Of a stretch of DNA of 64,000 bases, positions 25,766 to 35,073 are shown one piece after another. A program made the position numbers and the translations under genes. Origin of the DNA: Pseudoduganella plicata (lineage in GTDB: Bacteria > Pseudomonadota > Gammaproteobacteria > Burkholderiales > Burkholderiaceae_D). Position 1 is the first letter of the stretch; each line of letters opens with the position of its first letter. Location of the stretch: contig NZ_CP038026.1 of the NCBI RefSeq assembly GCF_004421005.1, positions 1,364,001-1,428,000 of the forward strand. Direction: 5' to 3'. The notes under the pieces were generated by a model. That model had not been told where the DNA came from. It worked only from the letters and a program-made list of their open reading frames with translations, and did not search any database.

Positions 25766-26659
25766 CTACCCGCCCATCCCCCCACCCATCCGTCCACCCG
25801 GCGTCACCCCCTGCAGCAACCCATCGATCGTATGCTCCTGGACGATCGGATCGAGCGTGTCGACGACGCGGCAGGTGATGTGGCGGCGCACTTCCTCGGG
25901 CAGGCTGTCGTAATAGCCGCGAGTAAGCTGCAGGTCGTGCTTGTCGGCGTTGCGGGCATCCGGAGCATCGACGCCCAGGACGAAGACGGGGCGCGACTTG
26001 TCGGACTGGTTGGCCGTGCCGCGGTGGATCGTCAGCGCGGAGCGGGCCGAGATGTCACCCATCTTTGCCAGCTTGCGCTGGGCCAGCGCTTCGTAGCGCG
26101 GCCACAATTCGCGGGCGGGGAACATCGGGTCGCCACCTTCCAGCGTGTCCCACTGCGTGCCGGGGGCGATTTCAAACGGGCCCATGTCTTCCGTCACGTC
26201 CACCGTCGTGATGTTGAACGCCAGCGAGTTCAGGCGGCGGCCCTGCAGCGTCGCATCCGGCGACGGGAAGTCGCGATGCCATGGCTGGTGCAGCGCGCCT
26301 GGTCCGGGCACGTCGAACCCCGCTTCGACGATGCGGTAATCCGGTCCAAGGATCGCGCGGCAGACGGCTACGACCCACGGGTGCGTGATGATGTCGACGA
26401 AGCCGCGCAGCCGCTCAGGATGAATCTCCACGTAATAGCGGTTCGGTCCGCGTCCCAGCGCGCCGCCCGGCTGGGTCAGCGCATGGCGGAACAGCGTGCC
26501 GATGTCCTCGCCCAGCTGCTGCACCCACTCGCGGCTGAAGGCGCCCTTGCAGGCGATAAAACCATCGCCGTACAGGCCGCCCATGATGGCAGCCACGTCG
26601 TATTGTGCGGCGGCATGGGCCGGCGCCTGTTGATCCTGCTGGTGGTGCGCGCTTTCCAT
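25766..26659 (-). CDS. Phytanoyl-CoA dioxygenase family protein (Fe(II)/2-oxoglutarate oxygenase)
   Basis: 297 residues. PhyH-type double-stranded beta helix: proximal iron ligands in HQPWHRDFP (HxD), distal His in TIHRGTAN, and a likely 2-oxoglutarate Arg in DKSRPVFVLG. N-terminal His/Gln-rich stretch (HHQQDQQAPAHAAAQ) and a glycine-methionine tail (GGRMGGGMGG) flank the core; the tail is unusual. Such enzymes hydroxylate small molecules or lipids and the substrate is unknown. A receiver-like gene lies 82 bp upstream on the same strand, so the two may share a transcript. Confidence 0.85.
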   Translation of the reverse strand: MESAHHQQDQQAPAHAAAQYDVAAIMGGLYGDGFIACKGAFSREWVQQLGEDIGTLFRHALTQPGGALGRGPNRYYVEIHPERLRGFVDIITHPWVVAVCRAILGPDYRIVEAGFDVPGPGALHQPWHRDFPSPDATLQGRRLNSLAFNITTVDVTEDMGPFEIAPGTQWDTLEGGDPMFPARELWPRYEALAQRKLAKMGDISARSALTIHRGTANQSDKSRPVFVLGVDAPDARNADKHDLQLTRGYYDSLPEEVRRHITCRVVDTLDPIVQEHTIDGLLQGVTPGGRMGGGMGG

Positions 26660-26741
26660 TATGTTCTCCCGGTGCGGTCTCGCAGCATTGTAAGCAATCC
26701 CGCCAGGAGGCGCGGCACGGCTGGGAACAATGTGCCGAAAG

Positions 26742-27158
26742 CTACCAGCCGATGGTCGGCTTGACGGCAAGACCCTCGCCGTCCAGCATCCAGACGGGTT
26801 TGCCCGTGAAGCCCGGCGTCGGGGCGCGCAGGATGTAGTCGAAGCACTTGTGCCGGTCCAACAGGCCGACACCGCCGCCCAGCATGGCAAGGATGCGCAT
26901 GCGGGCGCAGCCTGGAATTGTGCGCAGCGCCCGCGCCAGCTGGAAGCCGTCGAGGTATTGCAGATCCAGGCCCAGCACCGCTACCGACGGGAAAAAGGCG
27001 CGCGCCTTGTCGAGCGCGCTGACGCCGTCGAATGCCATGCGCACCGTGAAGCCGGACGTGACGAACACGCGCGCCAGCGCCTCCGCCGCCGTGCGGTCGC
27101 CACAGGCGACCAGGATGCGGTCGCCAGGACGGAATGGGGATATCAGCGTGGCAGTCAT
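26742..27158 (-). CDS. Receiver-like (CheY-fold) protein, degenerate
   Basis: 138 residues. The first 110 follow a response-regulator receiver: DRILVACGDRTAAEALARVF, a possible phospho-acceptor Asp in LGLDLQYLDGF, then ILAMLGGG. The Thr/Ser switch is not clear, and the invariant Lys of the K-P loop is replaced (YILRAP). The C-terminal 25 residues (GKPVWMLDGEGLAVKPTIGW) are not a known output domain. Probably a stand-alone, perhaps non-phosphorylatable, receiver. It is upstream of the dioxygenase gene on the same strand. Confidence 0.7.
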   Translation of the reverse strand: MTATLISPFRPGDRILVACGDRTAAEALARVFVTSGFTVRMAFDGVSALDKARAFFPSVAVLGLDLQYLDGFQLARALRTIPGCARMRILAMLGGGVGLLDRHKCFDYILRAPTPGFTGKPVWMLDGEGLAVKPTIGW

Positions 27159-27290
27159 GTTTTCTCCGGGCTGCGACGCCCCGTGGCGGCAACAGCTCTA
27201 TCTCACGTTCGCTCAACTCTGTGCAGCTTTGTTTCGCTTTATTTCACCAGGTCCTGCGCTATCCTGCCATCACCACACTGTGAGGAATCG

Positions 27291-27824
27291 GTGCGCCATA
27301 CAGTCAGCTTACCATTGCGCGACCGTGCCGAGGCTGCCGAATGATTGACAAGGCGCCTGCTGGCGTGGCGTGGGCGCAACCCCCTGGTGCTGGCGATCCC
27401 GCGCGGCGCCGTGCCGATGGGCCGCATCATGGCCGACGGTCTGGGCGGCCAGCTCGATGTCGTAATGGTGCGCAAGCTGCCATCGGCCGTCGGTCCCGAG
27501 CTTGCCGTCGGCGCCGTGGACGAGCACGGCAACCGTGAGCTGGCCCCATGGCTGCACCGCTCTCACACCGGCATGGAATGGGTCGAGCAGCAGACCGTCG
27601 CGCAGATCGAACTGATGCGGCGCCTGCGCACGATCTATGGCCCGTCAGGGCGGCGGGCCGCATCGTGCTGGTGGTAGACGATGGCCTGGCAACCGGCGCC
27701 ACGATGGCCGCCGCGCTGCGCACCCTGCGCACCCAGCGGCCGGAGCAGCCAATCGCCTGCGTGCCCGTGGCTACGCAGGCGGCACCCGACGATCGCGCCG
27801 CTGCGGCGACAGGCAACGTGGCGC
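27291..27824 (+). pseudogene. Phosphoribosyltransferase-like pseudogene (COG1926 type)
   Basis: Pieces of one protein are readable: RDRAEAAE, an in-frame TGA stop (27342-27344), LTRRLLAWRGRNPLVLAIPRG, a PRTase body to about 27645, a one-base loss, then RIVLVVDDGLATGATM, the PRPP-binding loop of the family. The remaining C-terminal third is missing; the reading frame runs into the 3' end of the convergent ZIP gene. A GTG with GAGGAATC before it marks the former start. One nonsense change, one frameshift and truncation together make this a true decayed gene. Confidence 0.75.
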
Positions 27825-28710
27825 TACGCCAGCGCCGTATCGAGCACCATCATCACGATAAAGCCGATGACGACCGCGATGGACGCCGTCGTGCTGTGGC
27901 CCTTGCGGTGGGACTCGGGTACGACGTCATGGGCAATGACGAACAGCATCGCGCCCGCAGCCAGCGCCAGTCCCCACGGCAGCAGCCCTCGCGCATACTC
28001 GATCAGCACGGCGCCGCTGACGGCGGCGACCGGCTCGATCAGCCCCGAGGCAATGCCCAGCGCGGCCGAGAACAGCCGGCCATAGCCGACGGTACGCAGC
28101 GCCATCGCGACGACGAGCCCTTCCGGCACGTCCTGGATCGAAATCCCTGTCGCCAGACTGTGCGCCTTGGCGAGGTCGACACCGGCGTAGGCTACGCCGA
28201 TGGCGAGCCCTTCCGGCAAATTATGGATTGCCACCGCGGCCACGAACAGCCAGGCGCGCTTGAGCGAATCGCTGCGGGCAGCATCCGCCCCCTCCAGCAG
28301 GTTTTCCTCGCGCGCCACGCGGTCGAGCATGAGGACAAGCCCCATGCCCAGCACGATGCCGCCGGCGACGGTCAGGCTGGCCTCGAACGGCCCCGCCCCC
28401 GCCCCCTTGCTGGCGGCAATGGCCGGCATCACGAGCGAAAAGGCCGTCGCGGCCAGCATCACGCCGGCGCCGAAGCCCAGGAACCCATCGTAGGTACGCT
28501 GCGAGAACTTCTGCGACAGCAGCACGGGCAATGTGCCCAGCGCCGTCGCCAGCGCCGCCATGGCGCCCCCATGAGGGCGCCATGGACGCGGCCGTCAAAG
28601 GCCCGCACCTCGCCCGCGATATCGCTCAGCAATGCCAGTGCCCCGGCCAGGCAGATCACTGCGCCCAGCGCCAGACGCCAGCTTTGCGGCAACGTACGGG
28701 CAATCTGCAT
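27824..28710 (-). CDS. ZIP-family metal transporter (one-base frameshift near its N-terminus)
   Basis: Metal importer with the ZIP signature in helices IV-V: HNLPEGLAIGVAY and QDVPEGLVVAMAL. The intact frame (27824-28561, 245 residues) lacks the first helices. A second frame from ATG 28710 supplies them (RLALGAVICLAGALALL), and one more G in the run complementary to 28566-28570 joins them into 295 residues, the usual length. The 28710 start is 2 bp from the manganese catalase stop, which argues that this is the true start and that both genes form one operon. Likely substrate Mn(II), Fe(II) or Zn(II). The break may be a sequencing error. Confidence 0.82.
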
Positions 28711-28712
28711 GG

Positions 28713-29693
28713 TCAGCCCTTGTTCACGGGCTGGCCGGCAATGACTTCGTCACCGACCGGGAGACCCTTGGCACCGGAGGCGGGACCGCCCGACGCCGAG
28801 GCCGATGCGATCTGGCCCGGATCGGCCATCATGCCCAGCTCCGCGCCCGTCAGCGGATCGACGGACGGGTTGGACTGCTGGCGCAGCGCCATCTGCTGCA
28901 GCAGTTCCGCATCCTTGGCCGGCAGTTCGACCGAGGCTTCGCCCCCACCGCCATCCACGTCGACCTGCTGGTCGCGGTCCGACACCGTCTGCCACTTGGC
29001 GCCGCTGTTCCACGAACCCGTCAGTTCCGGACCACCCTGCGACATATTGAAGTAGACGCTGGCGAATTCCGGACGGCCTGCCAGTTTGCCTGGAGGGAAG
29101 TTCGGCTGGATCGAGTACAGTGCTTTCTCGAACGACTTTTGGTGGGCGATTTCGCGCGTCATCAGGAAGCCAAGCGCTTCCTTCACACCCGGATCGTCCG
29201 TCAGCGCGATCAGGCGCTCGTAGACGATCTTGGCGCGCGCCTCGGCGGCGATATTCGAGCGCAGGTCGGCGGTCGGCTCGGTGATCGAGTCGATGTACGC
29301 GGCCGTCCATGGCACGCCGGCCGAGTTGGTCAGCGGTGCACCCGCGCCGTACAGCACCTGCGTGATATGGCTGTCGTTGCCGGCACCGGTAATGCTGCGG
29401 TACAGCTCACCTTCCTTGTCGACGGCTTCCGACAGGCGGCCCTTGGCGCCCTTGTTCAGCATGCAGACGATATTGCCGATGACTTCCAGGTGGCTCAGTT
29501 CCTCGGTAGCGATATCAATCAGCAGGTCCTTGCGGCCAGGGTCGTCTTCTGCCAGCGCCTGGGTGAAGTAACGCATGGCGGCCGAGAGTTCGCCCTGCGG
29601 GCCGCCGAATTGTTCGAGCATCAGATTGGCCAGGCCCGGGTTGGGTTCGCTGACGCGTACGGTGTACTGCAGTCGTTTATTGTGTGCAAACAT
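28713..29693 (-). CDS. katN: Manganese catalase
   Basis: 326 residues. Non-haem, dinuclear Mn catalase decomposing H2O2. The four-helix bundle with Mn ligands is visible: Glu in GGPQGELSAAMRY, Glu-Glu-x-x-His in ATEELSHLE, Glu in AAEARAKIVYE, His in REIAHQKSF. The C-terminal third (after about 230) is a low-complexity tail rich in Gly, Asp and Ser. Start MFAHNKR has GGAGGAATTACG before it. The ZIP metal transporter gene follows by 2 bp, so metal supply and enzyme are linked. Confidence 0.93.
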   Translation of the reverse strand: MFAHNKRLQYTVRVSEPNPGLANLMLEQFGGPQGELSAAMRYFTQALAEDDPGRKDLLIDIATEELSHLEVIGNIVCMLNKGAKGRLSEAVDKEGELYRSITGAGNDSHITQVLYGAGAPLTNSAGVPWTAAYIDSITEPTADLRSNIAAEARAKIVYERLIALTDDPGVKEALGFLMTREIAHQKSFEKALYSIQPNFPPGKLAGRPEFASVYFNMSQGGPELTGSWNSGAKWQTVSDRDQQVDVDGGGGEASVELPAKDAELLQQMALRQQSNPSVDPLTGAELGMMADPGQIASASASGGPASGAKGLPVGDEVIAGQPVNKG

Positions 29694-30321
29694 TCGTAAT
29701 TCCTCCTGTCGGTTGGCTTCAAGGGCACGTCCGGACCCCGGCCGTTGCCGGGGCTCGAACTGTATCCGTGCACACATCATCGCCCGCGCAACCCGACACG
29801 GCTATAGGAGTGCTGCGACACCGCTTGTAGGACAAAATCAGGACAAAATGAAACTAATTACTATCGTCAACATACCTTTGCGCGGCGGCACTGCCAGGCT
29901 CAGCGTCACGCCACCTTCGACACCCCATCCGGATGGCGGCTTACTGAAGAAGTTCGTCACGCCGGCCAGCATGTCCGCCAGCAATGCGTTTATGCGTTTA
30001 TGCGTTTTAATGCTGCCGGGTCCGGCATGTGTTCGAGCAAGCGCAGCAGTGCCGGCGGTCCGCCGCCGCACCGATCGTCACCACCGGGAAATCGAGGGCG
30101 GGGTTCCTCCATACTGCTGAGCACCACGGGCTTCTTGTGGCGATACGATACATTGCTGTCTACCCTATGGCAATATGCTCGTCAAGGCGAATCGGTCAGC
30201 CGGGCTGCCATCGGCAGCCATCCGTTTTCCTGCGGAATCAACGCTGTTGACACGCGCCGCCGCGCTCGGCACACTGCGTGCGCTGGCCCCGCCGCCGGCG
30301 CCATCCCACGGAAGGAACGCC
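29694..30321. other. Gene-poor interval between catalase and acyl-CoA dehydrogenase genes
   Basis: No convincing gene. A minus-strand frame at 29838-30071 contains LAGVTNFFSKPPSGWGVEGG, which has some protein-like character and may be a relic of an envelope protein, but start, length and neighbours do not support a live gene. An 8-bp direct repeat sits inside it. The last 150 bp should hold the promoter of the acyl-CoA dehydrogenase operon, but I cannot place it reliably. Confidence 0.4.
29984..30007. repeat. Three tandem copies of ATGCGTTT
   Basis: Exact 8-bp units at 29984, 29992 and 30000. Units of 8 are not frame-neutral singly but three units add 24 bp. The tract is in the gene-poor interval and could expand or contract by slippage. 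Confidence 0.75.
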
Positions 30322-31476
30322 ATGATTCGCGATGCCCAGACGCTGACCCTGCTGACCGACAGCATCCGCCGCTTCGTGCGCGAGGTGCTGGTACCGGCCG
30401 AACCCGAGGTGGCCGAGACCGACACGATCCCGCCGGCCATCGTCGGCCAGATGCGCGGTCTGGGCCTGTTCGGCCTGTCGATCCCGGAGCAGTACGGCGG
30501 CCTGGCGCTGACGATGGAGGAGGAAGTCAACGTCGCCTTCGAGCTGGCCTGGACGTCGCCGGCGTTCCGCTCGCTGATCGGCACCAACAACGGCATCGGC
30601 TCGCAGGGCATCGTCATCGACGGCACGGAGGAACAGAAGCAGCGCTGGCTGCCGCGGCTGGCGTCGGGCGACATCGTCGGGTCGTTCGCGCTGACGGAAC
30701 CGGAGTCCGGGTCCGACGCCGCGTCGCTGCGCACCACCGCCGTCCGCGACGGCGAACATTACGTCATCAACGGCACCAAGCGCTACATCACCAACGCCCC
30801 CGAAGCATCGATCTTTACCGTCATGGCCCGCAGCGGCCCGGCGGATGGCGGCGCGCGCGCCATCTCGGCGTTTGTCGTCGAACGGGGCACGCACGGCCTG
30901 TCGCTGGGCAAGACGGATAAAAAGATGGGCCAGCGCGGCGCGCACACGTGCGACGTGATGTTCGATAACTGCCGCGTGCCGAAGGAAAACCTGATTGGCG
31001 GTGTCGAAGGCGTCGGCTTCAAGACGGCAATGAAGGTGCTGGACAAGGGCCGGCTGCATATCGCCGCCGTTTGCGTCGGCGCGGCCGAACGCATGCTGCA
31101 CGACGCGCTGGCGTATGCCATGGAGCGGCGCCAGTTCGGCCAGCCCATCGCCGAGTTCCAGCTGGTCCAGGCGATGCTGGCCGACAGCCGCGCCGAACTT
31201 TACGCGGCCAGATGCATGGTGCTCGATGCGGCGCGCCGGCGCGACGACGGCCAGGACGTGTCGACGGAAGCCTCCTGCTGCAAGCTGTTCGCCTCCGAGA
31301 TGTGCGGCCGCGTGGCCGACCGGACCGTGCAGATCCACGGCGGCGCCGGCTATGTATCGGACTATGCGGCCGAACGGTTCTATCGCGACGTGCGCCTGTT
31401 CCGCATCTACGAAGGGACGTCGCAGATCCAGCAGCTCGTCATCGCCCGCAACATGATCCGCGCGCACCGTGGCTGA
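30322..31476 (+). CDS. Acyl-CoA dehydrogenase
   Basis: 384-residue flavoenzyme introducing an alpha-beta double bond into an acyl-CoA. Signatures: FALTEPESGSDAASLRT (flavin-binding), GGAGYVSDYAAERFYRDVR and YEGTSQIQQLVIARN at the C-terminus; the catalytic Glu is probably the one in YEGTS. GGAAGGAACGCC precedes the ATG. First gene of a rightward operon: the next gene overlaps it by 8 bp. The substrate is unknown; the neighbouring ligase and importer point to an imported carboxylic acid. Confidence 0.93.
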   Translation: MIRDAQTLTLLTDSIRRFVREVLVPAEPEVAETDTIPPAIVGQMRGLGLFGLSIPEQYGGLALTMEEEVNVAFELAWTSPAFRSLIGTNNGIGSQGIVIDGTEEQKQRWLPRLASGDIVGSFALTEPESGSDAASLRTTAVRDGEHYVINGTKRYITNAPEASIFTVMARSGPADGGARAISAFVVERGTHGLSLGKTDKKMGQRGAHTCDVMFDNCRVPKENLIGGVEGVGFKTAMKVLDKGRLHIAAVCVGAAERMLHDALAYAMERRQFGQPIAEFQLVQAMLADSRAELYAARCMVLDAARRRDDGQDVSTEASCCKLFASEMCGRVADRTVQIHGGAGYVSDYAAERFYRDVRLFRIYEGTSQIQQLVIARNMIRAHRG

Positions 31477-33019
31477 CGTCGATCTCGCCGCCCTGCCATC
31501 ACGGCTGGCATACGCCATCGCGGCGCAAGCCCGGCGCGCGCCCGCTTCACCGGCGCTGCGCGAACCGGATCGCGGCGACATCGGCTACGGCGACCTGTGG
31601 CACGCCATCGAAAGCGTCGCCGGCCAACTGCGCGCGCTGGGCGTGCGCCCCGGCGACCGCGTCATGGCCGTCGGCGAGAACTGCGCCAACCTGGTTGCGC
31701 TGATCTTCGCGACTGGCCTGTGCGATGCGTGGATCGTCAACGTCAACGCCCGGCTGTCGGCGCGCGAGATCGCGTCGATCCGTGAACACAGCGGCGCGCG
31801 CCGGGTGTTCTATACCGCCGATATTTCGCCGGACGCACGCGCTCACGGCGAACGCGATGGCGCCGTGCCGGCCCAGGCGCCGTTCGGCCAATGGCTGGTC
31901 GGCGCCGTCAACGACGACTGTGCGCCGGAACCCGTGCATGCCGACGGCGCCCTGCAACCGGCAGCACTGATCTACACGACGGGCACGACGGGCCAGCCGA
32001 AAGGCGTGCTGCTGTCGCATCGCACGCTGCTGTACGTCGCCACCGTTTCAGGCCGCCTGCGCGGCCTTGTGCCAACGGACCGCGCCTATGGCGTGCTGCC
32101 GATCGCGCACGTGTACGGCCTGGCTTCGGTCATGCTGGGCACCCTCAACGCCGGCGCCTGTCTCGTGCTGGCGCCGCGCTTCTCGGCACCCGCCCTGCTG
32201 CGCGCGCTGCGCGAGGAACGCCTGACGATCCTGCAGGGCGTCCCGGCGATGTATGCGCGCGTGCTGGAGCAGCTGGGACCGGATGCATCGCCACTGCCGA
32301 ACAGCCTGCGCTTCGCCTACGCGGGCGGCTCGCCGCTGACGCCGGGCCTGAAGGCGGCCGTCGAACGGCTGCTGGGCGTGGCGCTGCACAACGGCTACGG
32401 CATGACGGAAAGCGGACCGACGATCTGCCAGACGGATCTGGCGGCGCCGCGCAACGACACGTCGGTGGGCCATCCGATTCCCGGGGTGGCCGTGCGCGTC
32501 GTCGATGCGGCCGGCGCCGACGTACCGGTGGGCGAGCCGGGCGAAATCCGGGTGCGCGGACCGAACGTCATGCTGGGCTACTACCGCGATCCCGCGTTGA
32601 CGGCGGCCACGATGCATCCCGGGGGCTGGCTCAATACCGGCGACATGGGCCGGCTGGGACCCGACGGCGCGCTGTTCATCGTCGGCCGCACCAAGGAGCT
32701 GATCATCCGCTCCGGCTTCAATGTCTATCCGCTGGAAGTGGAGACGGTGCTCAACGCGCACCCGGCCGTCACGCAGTCGGCCGTGGTGGGCCGCACCTGC
32801 GGCGACGGCAACGAGGAAGTGATCGCGTTTGTCGAAGCGGCGCCGCGACACGCTGCCGACCCCGCGGCGCTGGTGGCCGAGCTGACGACGTATCTGGGCG
32901 GCGCGCTCGCGCCGTATAAATGCCCCGCGCATATCGTCGTGCTGCCCGCGCTGCCCGCCGCGGCGACGGGCAAGATCCTGAAAGGCCGGCTGCGCGACCT
33001 GGCCATGCAGCCACTATAA
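31469..33019 (+). CDS. AMP-dependent acyl-CoA synthetase/ligase
   Basis: 516 residues, GTG start inside the end of the acyl-CoA dehydrogenase gene. ANL-superfamily motifs: P-loop YTTGTTGQPKG, NGYGMTESG, LNTGDMGRLG, hinge GRTKELIIRSGFNVYP, and the catalytic Lys in ATGKILKGRL. It adenylates a carboxylate and transfers it to CoA. With the upstream dehydrogenase and downstream Liv-type importer it forms an uptake, activation and first-oxidation unit for an unidentified organic acid (branched, aromatic or alicyclic). Confidence 0.92.
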   Translation: MADVDLAALPSRLAYAIAAQARRAPASPALREPDRGDIGYGDLWHAIESVAGQLRALGVRPGDRVMAVGENCANLVALIFATGLCDAWIVNVNARLSAREIASIREHSGARRVFYTADISPDARAHGERDGAVPAQAPFGQWLVGAVNDDCAPEPVHADGALQPAALIYTTGTTGQPKGVLLSHRTLLYVATVSGRLRGLVPTDRAYGVLPIAHVYGLASVMLGTLNAGACLVLAPRFSAPALLRALREERLTILQGVPAMYARVLEQLGPDASPLPNSLRFAYAGGSPLTPGLKAAVERLLGVALHNGYGMTESGPTICQTDLAAPRNDTSVGHPIPGVAVRVVDAAGADVPVGEPGEIRVRGPNVMLGYYRDPALTAATMHPGGWLNTGDMGRLGPDGALFIVGRTKELIIRSGFNVYPLEVETVLNAHPAVTQSAVVGRTCGDGNEEVIAFVEAAPRHAADPAALVAELTTYLGGALAPYKCPAHIVVLPALPAAATGKILKGRLRDLAMQPL

Positions 33020-33036
33020 ACAATGGAGGAGACACC

Positions 33037-34191
33037 ATGCAACGTATTCTCGGGACGGCACTTGCCGGGCTGCTGGCGGCCATGTCGGCACACGCGGAGG
33101 AGTTTACCGTCGGCGCGGAACTGCCGCTGACAGGATCGCTGGCGCGCGTGGGCGCCGGCATGCAGGAAGGGATCATGGTGGCGGCCGAGGTATTCAACCG
33201 CACCAACGGCAAGCACAGGATGAAGATCGCCACCGTGGACGACGAATCGTCGCCCGCCAAGGCGATTGCCGCGGTCGAGAAGCTGGCCAGCGACGGCGCC
33301 GTGGCCATCACGGGCGGTTACGGCTCGAACAATATCGCGCCGGCGTCGGACGCGGCAAACAAACTGGGGCTGGTCTACATCACCTCCGGCGGCGTGGACG
33401 AGAACCTCGTCACGGCGGGCCGCAAGCATTTTTTCCGCATCAATAACACGGCCGGCTATGAAAAGGCGGCACTGGGCCTGTTCGCCGACATGAAGGTGAA
33501 ATCCGTGTCCATCGTCCATTCGACGAAGGACGCCACGTCGAGCCTGGCGCAGTCGGTACAGAAGGCCCTGGCGGCGAAGGGCGTCAAGGTCACTTCCCAT
33601 GCGTTCGATCCTGCCATGACGGACTTCAAGCCCGTCATCAACAAGATCCGGCTGCAGGACCGGCCCGACGCCGTGTTCATGGTCGGCTATGAAAACGACT
33701 ATGTCGGCATCCTGCGCGCGGCGCGCGTGCTGAAACCCCAGGTCAAGGCGATGGTGGGCGTGTGGTCGCTGGCGACGCCGAAGATGGCCGCAGAATTCCC
33801 CGACCTGATGCCGAACGTCTATGGCACCGCGCTGCTGCCCTTCCCCGCCAAGTTCACCAGCGCTGACGGCCGTGCCTTTGCCGATACCTACAAGGCGCTT
33901 TACAAGAAGGAGCCCGACTACCTGGGGCAGTTCGGCTACGTGCAGTCGATGCTGCTGTTCGAAGCGATCGCCCGCGCGGCCGACAAGGGCACGATCAGGA
34001 AAGGCGGCATCGCCGAGGAGCTGCGCAGGACGGACCGGGAGACGCTGATCGGACGGGTGCAGTTCGGCGCCAACGGCGACAACGTCAACTTCAGCCACCG
34101 CATGGGGCAGCACCAGGGCAAGAACATCGTCATCGTCTGGCCGCCTCAGCATGCGACGGGCAAGATGGCTTATCCGGCTGTCCCCTGGTAA
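33037..34191 (+). CDS. Branched-chain amino acid-type ABC transporter substrate-binding protein
   Basis: 384 residues. Sec signal peptide about 1-20 (LAGLLAAMSAHA). Peripla_BP_6 / LivJ-like domain: FTVGAELPLTGSLARVG, a lobe hinge at GGYGSNNIAPASDAANKLG, and VFMVGYENDYVGILRAAR. It lies 17 bp after the ligase gene with GGAGGAGACACC before its ATG, and just before the permease genes. In this setting the ligand is more likely an acid used by the ligase than a free amino acid. Confidence 0.9.
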   Translation: MQRILGTALAGLLAAMSAHAEEFTVGAELPLTGSLARVGAGMQEGIMVAAEVFNRTNGKHRMKIATVDDESSPAKAIAAVEKLASDGAVAITGGYGSNNIAPASDAANKLGLVYITSGGVDENLVTAGRKHFFRINNTAGYEKAALGLFADMKVKSVSIVHSTKDATSSLAQSVQKALAAKGVKVTSHAFDPAMTDFKPVINKIRLQDRPDAVFMVGYENDYVGILRAARVLKPQVKAMVGVWSLATPKMAAEFPDLMPNVYGTALLPFPAKFTSADGRAFADTYKALYKKEPDYLGQFGYVQSMLLFEAIARAADKGTIRKGGIAEELRRTDRETLIGRVQFGANGDNVNFSHRMGQHQGKNIVIVWPPQHATGKMAYPAVPW

Positions 34192-34200
34192 GGGGCGTTC

Positions 34201-35073
34201 ATGCTGGACCTGATCCTGCAGGCGCTGTACTCGGGCTTACTGGCCGGCGGTTCGTACGCGCTGATCGCGCTGGGTCTGGCCGTCGTGTTTGGCACGATGC
34301 GCGTGATTAACCTGGCACACGGCGAACTGGTGCTGCTGGCCGCGTATGCCGGCTACACGGTGGAAAGCCGGCTGGGATGGTCGCCCGTGGCCGCGATCCC
34401 GCTGGCCATCGCCGTCGTGTGCCTGGCGGCGGCGTGCGTGTACGGGGTGGTCAGCCGCATCCGGGCGGACCGCGAGATCAATTCGCTGATCGCCACGTTC
34501 GGCATCGGCGTCATCCTGACCAATACCATCCTGCTGGTCTGGTCGGCCGACGTGCGCTCGACGTCGTCGGCCTGGCTGCAGGAGGCCGTCGTCATGGGTC
34601 CGTTGTACGGCATGCGCGGCGAGCTGGCGTTCTTCGGCGTCAGCCTTGCGCTGATGGGCGCACTGTGGTGGTGGCTGGCGAAAAGCTGGTACGGCCGCGC
34701 CGTGCGCGCCGTCGCCAGCAACCGAGACGCAGCCCAGCTGATGGGCATCCCGCCGGGCCGCACGGAACTGGTGTCGTTTCTGGTGGCCGGGGTGCTGGCC
34801 GCCTGCGCCGGTGTCGCGCTGTACAGCGTGGGCGTGATCCAGCCGGCGCTGGGCGCGGCCCTGACCGTCAAGGCCTTCATCATCACCGTGCTGGCAGGCG
34901 TCGGCTCGATTCCCGGCGTGCTGCTGGGCGCCGTGCTGCTGGGCGTGGCCGAGGCGCTGACGGTCACGCTGGCCAGTTCCGCGCTGCAGGAGCTGGCCGG
35001 CATGGGCCTGTTCCTGCTGGTGCTGTTCGTACTGCCCAATGGCCTGTTCGGTGCCTCGCGGAGGCGCGGGTGA
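34201..35073 (+). CDS. livH: Branched-chain amino acid-type ABC permease (LivH-like)
   Basis: 290 residues, about eight TM helices. LivH pattern: LILQALYSGLLAGGSYALIALGLAVVFGTMRVINLAHG at the start and GSIPGVLLGAVLLG near the end. It begins 9 bp after the binding-protein stop and overlaps the livM-like GTG start by 4 bp. Together with the next gene it makes the heterodimeric membrane channel. Confidence 0.92.
   Translation: MLDLILQALYSGLLAGGSYALIALGLAVVFGTMRVINLAHGELVLLAAYAGYTVESRLGWSPVAAIPLAIAVVCLAAACVYGVVSRIRADREINSLIATFGIGVILTNTILLVWSADVRSTSSAWLQEAVVMGPLYGMRGELAFFGVSLALMGALWWWLAKSWYGRAVRAVASNRDAAQLMGIPPGRTELVSFLVAGVLAACAGVALYSVGVIQPALGAALTVKAFIITVLAGVGSIPGVLLGAVLLGVAEALTVTLASSALQELAGMGLFLLVLFVLPNGLFGASRRRG

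Noticed and set aside
29838..30071. 77-residue minus-strand frame containing LAGVTNFFSKPP
   Set aside because: Some protein-like stretch, but includes the 8-bp tandem repeat, lacks a plausible start and full domain; at most a relic.
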